The notes beneath the pieces were generated by a model. That model was not told where the DNA came from. It saw only the letters and a list, made by a program, of their open reading frames with translations, and searched no databases. The position numbers and the translations under genes are program-made. Below, in pieces: positions 17,572 to 25,752 of a DNA stretch of 64,000 bases; position 1 is the stretch's first letter, and the number at the start of each line of letters is the position of its first letter. Source of the stretch: Micromonospora sp. MW-13 (GTDB taxonomy: Bacteria > Actinomycetota > Actinomycetes > Mycobacteriales > Micromonosporaceae); contig NZ_QKKX01000064.1 of NCBI RefSeq assembly GCF_003434305.1, positions 1 through 64,000 on the forward strand, in the 5' to 3' direction.

Positions 17572-17892
17572 GGGTAAGGTTCTGCCGTTGATCGATACCA
17601 ATGTGTCGGATGTGTGCACCGGGCGTTGCCCCCCGGCCGGTGGGGAGGCGGTTCGTGGACCATGGACGGCGCTCCCGGCCGGGTGGGGGCCGCCGCGACG
17701 TCCGGATTCGGCTGCGCCTGCCGGCCTTCCCGCCGCCCCGGCGTGTCCCCACGGGCGTCGGCGGTCCGATGTGGACACGACAGGTCGGCGGCCCGGGGCG
17801 TCGAACGGCCGGCGTGGCGGAACGCCTGCGGCGTCCGCCCGGGTGGCACCGACGATCTCCTCGCTCGAATACGACGTGACGCGCCCATACTC

Positions 17893-17944
17893 GTGCCGAT
17901 TACCGATCGGCACTGGCCAGACGATTGCCAATCTGCTGGCCAGA
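17893..17944. promoter_or_regulatory. compound repeat element upstream of the 18051 gene
   Basis: A perfect inverted repeat (GTGCCGAT, 5 nt, ATCGGCAC; 17893-17913) abuts the first of two CTGGCCAGA direct copies (17913-17921, 17936-17944). An ATTG-C-CAAT dyad lies between those copies. The arrangement suggests cooperative binding by a dimeric regulator about 110-160 bp upstream of the next gene. Confidence 0.5.
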
Positions 17945-18019
17945 TAAGGGTCGTGAAATGGACAGCCGGAGCCGGACGGGCCACGCCGCCGGCCGCGGAC
18001 CGGTAGCCTCCCCACCGTC

Positions 18020-18028
18020 CTGACGGAC
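18020..18028 (-). promoter_or_regulatory. GTCCGTCAG cluster motif, copy 2 (reverse)
   Basis: Reverse-complement copy (CTGACGGAC on the plus strand) 22 nt upstream of the CTG start at 18051. It is the only copy facing away from its nearest gene. Confidence 0.5.
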
Positions 18029-18050
18029 CACCGGCAGAGAGGAGACGACC

Positions 18051-19034
18051 CTGCGTCCCGGGAGCGAACCCCGTCCCTCGTACGAGGACGGGCTCCGGCA
18101 GGAACTGCTCGAGCTGCGTCGGGGGCCCGGCCTGCAGAGCAGCCCCCTGCTGCGTCGCCTGGGGCCGCGACTGGCCGACCTGTGCGACATCTCGCCGGCG
18201 GAGCCGGACCCGGTGGTACGCGCGAAGGTGCGGGCCACCCTGCTGGCCCTGTCCGCCGACATGCCCACCGACCTGCGTCGGGCCCTCGTGCTGGCGTACG
18301 CGCTCGATCCCGAGCACTCCTACCTGCGGCTGGACCGGCGGACGGACCAACTGGCCCGCGAGCTGTCGTGCCAGCAGCGCACGGCGCGCCGCCGGATCGA
18401 CGAGGCGGTGGCCCGGCTGGTGCGCGCCGCCGTCGCGGACGCCCCGTCCGACACGGGTCCGTCCTGGCACCTGCACGGCATGCACGCGCTGCTACGGCTC
18501 GACACGCCGTCACCCGAGCTCTACGAGACGCGGGACGTCGTGGCGATCCGGCCGGTCGGGGAGATCACCGTGCAGTTCAGCCTGCCCAGGCGGCCGGGCG
18601 ACGACCGCCCGGAGCACGACGTCGCCGTCGACGTTCTCTACGGAGCCCGGATCCGGGAGGTGACCCGGCACAACGAGGGGCAGTTCTTCCGGCTCGTCCT
18701 CACCCTGCCCCGGATCCTGGCACCCGGAGAGCGGCACGAGCTGTGCCTGCACTACCGCATTCCGGCGGGCCAGCCGATCCGGGAGCACTACGTCTTCCAG
18801 CCGTTGGCGCCGTGCGCCCGCTGCACCGTGCGGTTGCGGTTCCCGCCCGGGGGCGGCCCCGCGCTGGTCTGGCGCCTGGACGGCGTGCCGCCGCGTTCCG
18901 TGGACGACCGCGCGCCGGGCGGGGACCGGCTCCGCCCGGACGGCGTCGGCGAGGTGTGGTCGAGCTTCGACGGCCCGCAACAGGGCTACGCGTACGGCGT
19001 GGCCTGGGCCGCGGCCGCCGCCGCGGACGGCTGA
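18051..19034 (+). CDS. HTH-containing hypothetical protein, probable CTG start
   Basis: A 327-residue protein. Residues 1-130 are helical and end in a helix-turn-helix-like segment (LARELSCQQRTARRRIDEAV, ~100-125). Residues ~150-325 form a beta-rich domain of unknown type with GEITVQFSL and RILAPGERHELCLHYR. The usual start codons would begin at GTG 18213 and remove 54 residues, but the upstream frame is open and protein-like (LRQELLELRRGPGLQSSPLL). It begins with CTG 6 nt after a strong AGAGGAG, so I prefer CTG 18051. The protein may be the regulator of the signalling cluster; this is inferred from the HTH and its position only. Confidence 0.68.
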   Translation: MRPGSEPRPSYEDGLRQELLELRRGPGLQSSPLLRRLGPRLADLCDISPAEPDPVVRAKVRATLLALSADMPTDLRRALVLAYALDPEHSYLRLDRRTDQLARELSCQQRTARRRIDEAVARLVRAAVADAPSDTGPSWHLHGMHALLRLDTPSPELYETRDVVAIRPVGEITVQFSLPRRPGDDRPEHDVAVDVLYGARIREVTRHNEGQFFRLVLTLPRILAPGERHELCLHYRIPAGQPIREHYVFQPLAPCARCTVRLRFPPGGGPALVWRLDGVPPRSVDDRAPGGDRLRPDGVGEVWSSFDGPQQGYAYGVAWAAAAAADG

Positions 19035-19078
19035 CGGGGCGGCCGGGCGGCGACGACGTGCGGCGGGACGGCGGCGCG

Positions 19079-19087
19079 GTCCGTCAG
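19079..19087 (+). promoter_or_regulatory. GTCCGTCAG cluster motif, copy 3
   Basis: Exact copy 112 nt upstream of the first gene of the VWA-PP2C-kinase operon (GTG 19200), in the same orientation as the operon. Confidence 0.6.
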
Positions 19088-19199
19088 ATAGGGACGTGGC
19101 GAGCTTTCCCACCCGGTCGCGGGCAGCCGGGTCCCATACCCGAGACGTGGTCCGGCGGCCCACGCCACCGCCGAACCCGGCCGAGGGGACGACCGCCCG

Positions 19200-19955
19200 G
19201 TGAACCCCTTCGCGCTGTTCGAGGACGACACGGACGAGCCGGACGAGGTCGAGTTCGTCACCGACACGCACCGGCGCCGGTTCGTTGCCCTGCTGATCGA
19301 CACCTCACGCTCGATGGGCGCCACCCAGAGCAACGGGGTGGTGGCCATCGACGCGCTCAACCGGGAGTTGGCCCGCTGGCTGCCGACGGTGCGCGCCGAG
19401 GGCCGCGGTCCGCTCCGGGACGTCGAGTTCGTGGTCATCACCTTCGGCGCGGGCGGGGTGGGCGTGGTGTCCGGCGACGGCACGCCGTCGGCCGAGGACG
19501 GCGGAGCCTTCGTACCCGCGTCGCGGCTGGAGCTGGCGCCGCTGGTGGCCGGGGGCGCGACGCCCATGGTGGAGGCGGTGGAGTTGGCGCTGTCACTCGT
19601 GGAGCGGCGGCGGCAGCATGTGCAGACGGTGCACGCCCAGCAGACCGGCGGCCCCCGGCTGATCCTGGTCAGCGACGGCGCGCCGACCGACGCCGAGGGC
19701 AACCCTACGGACGGCTGGCGGTCGCTCGCCCGACGGCTGGAACAGTGGCGCTCGACCGGGCGGATGCGGCTGTTCGCGTTCGGCGTGCCGGGCGTCGACG
19801 ACGAGGTGATGCGGGCACTCGCCACCGCCAGCGGCTACTTCCCACTGGCGGACCTCGACCTGAGGAAGCTGCTCGACCTGATCCTCGTGGCCACGTCCGA
19901 ACACGTCGACTTCGATCAGGTGCGCAGCCAGGTGTACGGGGACGAGTTCCGGTGA
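19200..19955 (+). CDS. TerY-like VWA-domain protein
   Basis: A 251-residue cytoplasmic von Willebrand A protein of the TerY type. The MIDAS motif D34-T-S36-R-S38 near the N-terminus binds a divalent metal. The second and third MIDAS parts are visible at GGATPM (~residue 119) and in LILVSDGAPTDAEGNPT (~158-174). TerY proteins form triads with a PP2C phosphatase and a kinase, and both follow directly here with 4-nt overlaps. The VWA protein probably acts as a scaffold switched by phosphorylation. GTG 19200 is the first start of the operon; GAGGGGACGACC precedes it. Confidence 0.88.
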   Translation: MNPFALFEDDTDEPDEVEFVTDTHRRRFVALLIDTSRSMGATQSNGVVAIDALNRELARWLPTVRAEGRGPLRDVEFVVITFGAGGVGVVSGDGTPSAEDGGAFVPASRLELAPLVAGGATPMVEAVELALSLVERRRQHVQTVHAQQTGGPRLILVSDGAPTDAEGNPTDGWRSLARRLEQWRSTGRMRLFAFGVPGVDDEVMRALATASGYFPLADLDLRKLLDLILVATSEHVDFDQVRSQVYGDEFR

Positions 19956-20731
19956 GGACGCGGTGGTCGGTCCTGGCCGGAAGCGTCGCGGGCGGGGCGC
20001 ACGCCCGCGCCGGGGTGAGCGGCCAGGACGCGTACGCGGTGCGGGAGATCGACGGGCTCCTGCTGCTCGTCGTCGCCGACGGGGCCGGCGGACGCCGCTG
20101 CGCCGCGGCCGGCGCGTCGTTGGTCGTCGCGCTGGCGACACAGGTGTTCGTCGCCCTCGTCCGGGACCGGCCGCCGGGGACCGCCGTCGCCTGGTCGGCC
20201 CTGCTGGACGCCGCGCGGGACCAGCTGTTCCGGCGGTTCCGGCGGGCGGCGCGGGCCCTGGCGCGGGCCGCCGGTGGGTTCCGTCCCGAGGATCTCGCCA
20301 CGACGGTGACCGTGGTGGTCGCCCACCCGCCGTGGGTCGGCGTGCTCGCCGTCGGCGACGGTGTGGTCGTGGTCCGCACCGACGGCGACGACCTCGCCCT
20401 GCTGGCCGCCCCGCCGGACGTCGCCGGTCGGCCACCCGGCGCGACGGCGCTGCTGCCGACGGCACGGGCCGTGGCGGACACCCGCCGACTGGTCGCGCGG
20501 CTGCCCGATCTGACCGGGCTCGCCGTGTGCACCGACGGCCTGGACAGCCTCCTCGTCGAGTACGACGGGACCCGGCCCAGCAGGCCGGGTGCCGCCGCCT
20601 TCGGGCAGCTCTTCGCGCTGGCCGAGGTGGCCGACCCGGACCCGACGGCGCTGACCCGGCTGCTCTGCGGCCGGCGGGTCGGCGCGCTCACCGACGACGA
20701 CCGGACCCTCGTGCTGGCGGTGCCCCGATGA
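19952..20731 (+). CDS. PP2C-like protein phosphatase of the TerY-P triad
   Basis: A 259-residue PP2C-family phosphatase. Characteristic segments are QDAYAV at the N-terminus, VVADGAGG with the metal-binding aspartate, LATTVTVVVAHPPWVGVLAVGDG in a shorter form, and late acidic motifs CTDGLDS and LTDDDRTLVL. It is expected to dephosphorylate the partner VWA protein or other kinase substrates in the cytoplasm. GTG 19952 overlaps the VWA stop by 4 nt, and its own stop overlaps the kinase start by 4 nt. Confidence 0.87.
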   Translation: MRTRWSVLAGSVAGGAHARAGVSGQDAYAVREIDGLLLLVVADGAGGRRCAAAGASLVVALATQVFVALVRDRPPGTAVAWSALLDAARDQLFRRFRRAARALARAAGGFRPEDLATTVTVVVAHPPWVGVLAVGDGVVVVRTDGDDLALLAAPPDVAGRPPGATALLPTARAVADTRRLVARLPDLTGLAVCTDGLDSLLVEYDGTRPSRPGAAAFGQLFALAEVADPDPTALTRLLCGRRVGALTDDDRTLVLAVPR

Positions 20732-21774
20732 GCCTCGACGTGTGGCTGATCGCCCCGGACGGCCGCCGGTCGGCCGCCACCCTGGGCGCGCCGGTCGGGT
20801 CGGCCGGCTCCCAGGGCCGGGTCTTCGGGCTGCGGGATCGGCCGGACACGGTGGTCAAGGTGCTGCACCGCGCGGACCGGGTGCACCTGGCCGACCGGCT
20901 GCGGATCATGCTCGCCGACCCGGCCGGATGGGCCGGGGGGTCCGGTCAGCCGCTGGTGGCCTGGCCGAGCGCCGCGGTGCACCGGCGCGACGACGGCCGG
21001 CTGCTCGGGTACGCCGCTCCCCGGCTCGCCCACCCGCGCTTCGTCCCGCTGCCGAGCCTGTTCAACCCGGCCGTCCGGGCCCGGATGCTGCCCGGCGCGA
21101 CGTGGTCCTGGTGGCTGACCGTGGCGGAGGAGTTGGCACGTGTCGTGCACGTCGTGCACCAGCGCGGGCACGTGGTCGGCGACCTCGCACCGGCGAACGT
21201 CTTCGTCTCCGCGTCCGGGGGCGTCTGCCTCATCGACGCGGACGGCTGGCAGCTGCGCGACCCGGTGACCGGGGTGGACCTGACCTGCCCGTTCTCCCGG
21301 CCCGAGTACACGGCGCCCGAGCACCTGGCCGGGCCGTCGCGCAGCCGGGAGCCGGCCAGTGACCACTGGGCCCTGGCCGTGCTGGTGGCTCAGCTCACCT
21401 GCCTCGGCTTCCACCCCTTCGGGGGCGTGCCCCGCGAGACCGCGGGTCCGGTCGAGGAGGTCGACAACGTCCGGCTCCGCCGGTGCCGGCTGCTCGGCGC
21501 CGACGTCCGGGTGCCCGCCGCCGCCGTCCCGCCGGAGGCCCTGCCGGCGGTGCTACGCCGCCGGCTCGGCGATGCCCTCGACGCCGGGTACGCCGCGCCC
21601 GCCGCCCGTCCCGGCCCGCAGTCCTGGGCGGCGGCCCTCGCGTACGCCAGGGACAGCCTCGCGCCCTGCCCCGCCGTGGCGACCCACGTGTACCCGCGCG
21701 AGGCCCGGAACTGCCCCTGGTGCCGGATGGCCGAGGCCGGGGCACCCGACCCGTTCCCCGGAGGTCAGCGATGA
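20728..21774 (+). CDS. protein kinase-like protein with zinc-knuckle tail (TerY-P triad)
   Basis: A 348-residue serine/threonine-kinase-like protein. It has a glycine loop (GSAGSQGRVF, ~25-35), a VVKVL lysine (~47), the catalytic loop GDLAPAN with D152 and N157, and a metal-binding D170-A-D172 in place of DFG. The tail contains CPWC, half of a possible zinc ribbon. Kinases of this type are the third member of TerY-P triads. The catalytic residues look retained, so it is probably active, but a GD replaces the RD of the HRD motif. ATG 20728 overlaps the phosphatase stop. Confidence 0.85.
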   Translation: MSLDVWLIAPDGRRSAATLGAPVGSAGSQGRVFGLRDRPDTVVKVLHRADRVHLADRLRIMLADPAGWAGGSGQPLVAWPSAAVHRRDDGRLLGYAAPRLAHPRFVPLPSLFNPAVRARMLPGATWSWWLTVAEELARVVHVVHQRGHVVGDLAPANVFVSASGGVCLIDADGWQLRDPVTGVDLTCPFSRPEYTAPEHLAGPSRSREPASDHWALAVLVAQLTCLGFHPFGGVPRETAGPVEEVDNVRLRRCRLLGADVRVPAAAVPPEALPAVLRRRLGDALDAGYAAPAARPGPQSWAAALAYARDSLAPCPAVATHVYPREARNCPWCRMAEAGAPDPFPGGQR

Positions 21775-22448
21775 CGACGACGATCGGGATCAGCCGGGTC
21801 GCCGACCGCACCGCCGTGCTCGGTCCCGGTCTGCGCGCGGTCGTCTGGGTCCGGGGCTGCCCGCTGCGCTGCGCGGGTTGCGTCGCGCCCGAGGACCTGC
21901 CCTTCACCGGCGGGACCACCCGCACCGTCGACGACCTGGCCGGCTGGCTCGGCGGCCTGCCGCCGGAGACCACCGGCGTGACGTTCTCCGGCGGCGAGCC
22001 GATGGCGCAGGCGGCGGGGCTCAGCGCGCTGGTGGACCGGATCCGGGCCGACCGCGACTGGTCGGTGATGTCGTTCAGCGGGTACCCGATCGAGCACCTG
22101 CGCCGGCACGGCGACTCCGCCCAGCGGCGGCTGCTGGGGCAGCTCGACATCCTCGTGGACGGTCCCTACGTGGCGGCTCGCCACGCCGACCTGAGGTGGC
22201 GCGGCTCCGCGAACCAGCGGTTGCACTTCCTCACCGACCGGCACGCGCCGCCGGACCGGGACGTCTCGGCGGGGATCGAGCTGCACCTGACCGGCGACGG
22301 CGTCGAGTGGATCGGTGTTCCGCCGGTCGCCGACTTCCGCGCCGGGTTCGAGGCCGCCATGGCGGCCCGGGGAGTCGTGCTCGCGCCGTCCGACGGTGCC
22401 GTGCCGCCGCCCGGCGATCCCGCGCCGCCCGACGAGAGAGGCCGATGA
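21771..22448 (+). CDS. radical SAM activase-like protein (NrdG-type)
   Basis: A 225-residue radical-SAM protein. The [4Fe-4S]-binding cysteines are C30, C34 and C37 in GCPLRCAGC, and the SAM-binding GGEP motif follows (GVTFSGGEPMAQAAGL). Length and motifs resemble anaerobic ribonucleotide-reductase activases (NrdG) rather than full radical-SAM enzymes with extra clusters. No glycyl-radical enzyme lies in the window, so the target is unknown. It may modify or activate another protein of the cluster. ATG 21771 overlaps the kinase stop by 4 nt. A redox-sensitive radical enzyme in a TerY-P operon is unusual. Confidence 0.85.
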   Translation: MTTTIGISRVADRTAVLGPGLRAVVWVRGCPLRCAGCVAPEDLPFTGGTTRTVDDLAGWLGGLPPETTGVTFSGGEPMAQAAGLSALVDRIRADRDWSVMSFSGYPIEHLRRHGDSAQRRLLGQLDILVDGPYVAARHADLRWRGSANQRLHFLTDRHAPPDRDVSAGIELHLTGDGVEWIGVPPVADFRAGFEAAMAARGVVLAPSDGAVPPPGDPAPPDERGR

Positions 22449-23671
22449 TGTCCGGAAGCCCGAAGTACACGACCGTCGCGCTCGACGCCGCCCGCCGGGC
22501 CCAGGTGGAGGCCGCCCGGCGGCGGCGCGAGGAGGAACGTCGGCGACGCCGGGAGGAAGCCCGCCGGCGGCGGCTCGACGCCGGCATCGCAGCCGCGACC
22601 GCGCGCAGGGACGCCCTGACGGCGCGGCTGCGCCACCTCGCCGACACGTCCCGGGCGCTGCCCCAGGGCGCCGAGGTGACCGCGGAGGCCGCCCGGGTCG
22701 CCGCGCTGCCCCGGCCCGCCGACGAGGCCGGGCTCACCCGGGCCGGCGGGGAACTGCGTCGCGCGGAGCGCCGCGCGGACGCGTTGACCGCCGCCGTGGC
22801 GGGGGAGCTGACCCGCCGGGAGCACGGCCTCGCCCTGGACCTCGTCCTCGAACCGCTCCGCGAGCTGGTCGACCGCGAACGCCTCGACCCGGCCGGGCAC
22901 CGGGCCGTCGCGGCGCTGCGGGCCGAGGCGCAGGACCGTACCGGGGACACCCGGCGGTTCGCCGAGACCCACCGGCGGCTCGGCGAGGCCGTCGGGGCGC
23001 ACCTGGAGACGGTCCGCGACCGGCAGGGCCACGTGCTGCGGCTGGCCACGGAGACCGACGAACTCGCCAGCCGGCTGACCGTCGTGCTGACCGACGCCGA
23101 GGTGGCGGGCGTCGCGGTGACCGAGGCGGCCGAGCTGCGCGCCGAGGTGGCCGACCTGCGCGGGGAACGGGACGCCGGGAACCTGAGCCGCTGGGAGCAC
23201 CGGTTGGCCGGGCTGCGCCGCCGCGTCGAGGCCGTGACGGCCGACGTCGACGCCCGCCTCGACCGGCTGGAGCGGATGGCGGTCATCGTGGAGGCGGCCA
23301 GCGCCGCGCTGCCCGCCGCCGGCCTGCGGGTGGTGCCGGGCAGCCTGGCGGAGCGGGACGCGACGGTGGTCTTCGTCGCCCAGCGCGCCGACGGGTCGGC
23401 CATCGAGCTCACCGTGCACGCCGATGACGGCCGGGGCAACCGGCTGGAGTACCGCGGCGACGGGGTCGACACGGTCGTGGAGACCTCGCCGGACGGCGCG
23501 AGTTCCCGCTGCGACCTGACCGAGGAACTGCTCGAACGCTTCCACGTCCAGCTCGGCCGGCAGGGCGTGGCCGCCGACGGCCTGTACTGGGAGGGCAAAC
23601 CCGGCAGGCCCAGGCCACCCGCCCGGCAGGCCCAGGAGCGCGCCGGCCACGACGACCGGAGCCGGCAGTGA
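22445..23671 (+). CDS. long coiled-coil protein of the TerY-P operon
   Basis: A 408-residue protein dominated by charged coiled coil. Residues ~15-45 are almost entirely R, E and A (RRREEERRRRREEARRRRLD) and heptads continue to ~290. The last ~110 residues are a compact alpha/beta domain (VVFVAQRADGSAIELTVHAD ... CDLTEELLERF). No enzyme motif is seen. Position between the radical-SAM and ATPase genes with 4-nt overlaps at both ends makes it an obligate partner, probably a scaffold or substrate adaptor for the Clp-like ATPase. Confidence 0.75.
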   Translation: MMSGSPKYTTVALDAARRAQVEAARRRREEERRRRREEARRRRLDAGIAAATARRDALTARLRHLADTSRALPQGAEVTAEAARVAALPRPADEAGLTRAGGELRRAERRADALTAAVAGELTRREHGLALDLVLEPLRELVDRERLDPAGHRAVAALRAEAQDRTGDTRRFAETHRRLGEAVGAHLETVRDRQGHVLRLATETDELASRLTVVLTDAEVAGVAVTEAAELRAEVADLRGERDAGNLSRWEHRLAGLRRRVEAVTADVDARLDRLERMAVIVEAASAALPAAGLRVVPGSLAERDATVVFVAQRADGSAIELTVHADDGRGNRLEYRGDGVDTVVETSPDGASSRCDLTEELLERFHVQLGRQGVAADGLYWEGKPGRPRPPARQAQERAGHDDRSRQ

Positions 23672-25542
23672 GCGACGCCTCGGCCGGTCGGCCCACGGCC
23701 CGTCCGGCCGCGGCCTGGCTGGAGCGGGTCACCGCGGAGATCGCCCGGGGCCGGCACGTGATCATCCACGGCAACGTCCGTGACCTGGTCCGCTGGGACC
23801 GGTCGTTCCAGCCGTTGCGTAACTCGGTCGCCGGGCTGCTGTCGGTCTTCGGCTACCAGCTGACCGGCTACTACGACCTGATCGACGGGTTGAGCTTCGC
23901 GGGCCCGGACGACGAGCGGGAGTTCCAGCGGCTGACCGCCGCGGGCGGCGAGCGGCCCGCAGCGCCCGAGCCGCCAGCGTCGACCGGCCGGGCCGGCGCG
24001 GTCCGGAACCGGTTCGCCGCCGCGCTGCGCGACGCCCCGGCGCCGACGTTGAGCAACCCGTACGACGCGCTGGCCGCGATCCGCGCGGTGCTGCGGCAGG
24101 GCGCCACCTCGTCGGCGTTCATCGTCGACCTGGTCGATCTGATGCTCGCGCCGCCCGACCGCGGCGGGGACGCCGAGCGCCGCCTGTTGGGCACCATGGC
24201 AAAGGCGATGACCGAGGCGGCCCAGACCGGCCCGGTGCGCAATCTGCTCGTGCTGGTCGCCGACGACCTGGGCACCCTGCCGGCCTGGCTCTACCGGGAC
24301 CGGCCGTACGTCCAGGTGATCGAGGCGGCGCTGCCGACCTTCGACGAGCGGCACGTGTACCTGCACCAGCAGGCCCGCCACTTCCACCAGGCGGCCGACG
24401 CCCGGCGGGCCTCCGACGACCTGAGGGTGCTGGCCAACCTCAGCGAGGGCATGGCGATCACCGAGCTGGACGGCCTGTGGCGGATGAGCAAGCTCCAGCG
24501 CATCCCGCTGGACGAGCCCCGGACGCTGATGAAACGCACCCTCTTCGGCCCCCGGCGCGACCCCTGGCGGCAGGTCCGGGACCGGCTCACCCGGTTCGCC
24601 CCCGCGGTCGAGGACCGGGTCGTCGGCCAGCCCGTCGCGGTCGAACGGGTCCGCCGGGCCCTGACGGCCGCCACCGTCGGCATCGACTTCGTGGCCGACC
24701 CGCACAGCTCCGAGTCGCGTCCCAAGGGCATCTTCTTCTTCGTCGGGCCCACCGGCGTCGGCAAGACGGAACTCGCCCGGGCCCTGAGCGAGTTCGTCTT
24801 CGACGACGAGACCGCGCTGGCCCGGTTCGACATGTCGACGTTCGCCGAGCCGCACTCCGCGGAACGGCTGACCGGAGCGCCGCCCGGGTACGTCGGCCAC
24901 GAACGCGGCGGGGAGCTGACGAACCGGGTGAGCCAGCGCCCGTTCAGCGTGCTGCTCTTCGACGAGATCGAGAAGGCACACGCCTCGGTGTTCGACAAGT
25001 TCCTCCAGGTGCTCGACGACGGTCGGCTCACCGACGCGTTGGGCAACACCGCCTACTTCTCCGAGACGATCATCATCTTCACGTCGAACCTGGGGGCCGC
25101 CGAGACGTACGGCTGGCTGGACGGCGGTGAACTGCCCGACTACGACACGGTCACCGCGCACTTCGAACGCGCCGTGCGCGAGCACTTCACCACCAGGCTC
25201 GGGCGGCCTGAGCTGCTCGGCCGGCTGGGCGGCGGGATCACCGTCTTCGACATCCTGCGACCGGAGTTCGTCGATCGCATCGTCCGCAAGCTGCTGGCGC
25301 AGCTCACCGCCAGCGCCGGCCGGCAGGGCGTGCGGCTGACCGTCGACGAGGAGGCCGTCGTGCTGCGGGTGCAGGAGGTGATGCGCCGGCCGGAGGCGCT
25401 GCGGCTCGGGGTGCGCAGCATCCGCGACGTCCTGGACCGCCTGGTGCGGGACCCCCTGGTGGGGCACGTCTTCGACCATCCCGGGCAGGTGTCCCTGCAC
25501 CTGTCGGTCGGGCCGCGCGGCACGGTCATCCGCGGCGCCTGA
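23668..25542 (+). CDS. Clp/Hsp100-like AAA+ ATPase with degenerate first ATPase domain
   Basis: A 624-residue AAA+ protein. The N-terminal ~280 residues look like a decayed ATPase module (HVIIHGNVRDLV where a P-loop would be, and FIVDLVDLML like a Walker B) without catalytic residues. The second module is intact: Walker A GPTGVGKT with K366, Walker B LLFDEIEK with D432 and E433, a substrate-loop region GAPPGYVGHE and a sensor FTSNLG, as in ClpA/ClpB D2 domains. It probably unfolds or remodels protein assemblies in the cytoplasm. It closes the six-gene TerY-P operon (GTG 23668 overlaps the coiled-coil stop by 4 nt) and converges on the GTPase operon. Confidence 0.85.
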   Translation: MSDASAGRPTARPAAAWLERVTAEIARGRHVIIHGNVRDLVRWDRSFQPLRNSVAGLLSVFGYQLTGYYDLIDGLSFAGPDDEREFQRLTAAGGERPAAPEPPASTGRAGAVRNRFAAALRDAPAPTLSNPYDALAAIRAVLRQGATSSAFIVDLVDLMLAPPDRGGDAERRLLGTMAKAMTEAAQTGPVRNLLVLVADDLGTLPAWLYRDRPYVQVIEAALPTFDERHVYLHQQARHFHQAADARRASDDLRVLANLSEGMAITELDGLWRMSKLQRIPLDEPRTLMKRTLFGPRRDPWRQVRDRLTRFAPAVEDRVVGQPVAVERVRRALTAATVGIDFVADPHSSESRPKGIFFFVGPTGVGKTELARALSEFVFDDETALARFDMSTFAEPHSAERLTGAPPGYVGHERGGELTNRVSQRPFSVLLFDEIEKAHASVFDKFLQVLDDGRLTDALGNTAYFSETIIIFTSNLGAAETYGWLDGGELPDYDTVTAHFERAVREHFTTRLGRPELLGRLGGGITVFDILRPEFVDRIVRKLLAQLTASAGRQGVRLTVDEEAVVLRVQEVMRRPEALRLGVRSIRDVLDRLVRDPLVGHVFDHPGQVSLHLSVGPRGTVIRGA

Positions 25543-25554
25543 AACGGGTCGGTG

Positions 25555-25752
25555 CTACGCCCGTGCCCCGTCGCGCAGCGCCGTCAGGAGCGCGACGAAG
25601 GCGTCGACTCCCCACTGCCACGCCGCGCCGACCGCGTCGGTCAGGCCGGCGGCGAGCAGGCCGGCGACCAGCACGCCGACCAGGGCGACGAGGATCGCCA
25701 GCCGCGCGGCGCGGTGGGCCGGTGGGAGCTGCTGTGGTCCGCCGTCAGTCAA
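25555..25752 (-). CDS. small single-pass membrane protein ending the GTPase operon
   Basis: A 65-residue protein with one hydrophobic helix (LAILVALVGVLVAGLLAAGL, ~residues 18-37) and a C-terminal amphipathic stretch. It overlaps the 3' end of the GTPase-2 gene by 8 nt and is the last gene of the minus-strand operon. It may anchor or regulate the membrane-bound GTPase; this is inference. Confidence 0.6.
   Translation of the reverse strand: MTDGGPQQLPPAHRAARLAILVALVGVLVAGLLAAGLTDAVGAAWQWGVDAFVALLTALRDGARA

Larger units (their letters stand above)
17514..18050. other. 537-nt divergent intergenic region rich in inverted repeats
   Basis: No gene is seen between the divergent genes at 17513 and 18051. 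The region holds a perfect palindrome at 17555-17571, a perfect 8-bp inverted repeat at 17893-17913, two direct copies of CTGGCCAGA (17913-17921 and 17936-17944) and one GTCCGTCAG motif in reverse orientation (18020-18028). It looks like a heavily regulated control region. Confidence 0.65.

Noticed and set aside
25548..25568. small hairpin between the Clp-like and small membrane protein genes
   Set aside because: Only a 5-bp stem with a long loop; too weak to call a terminator.
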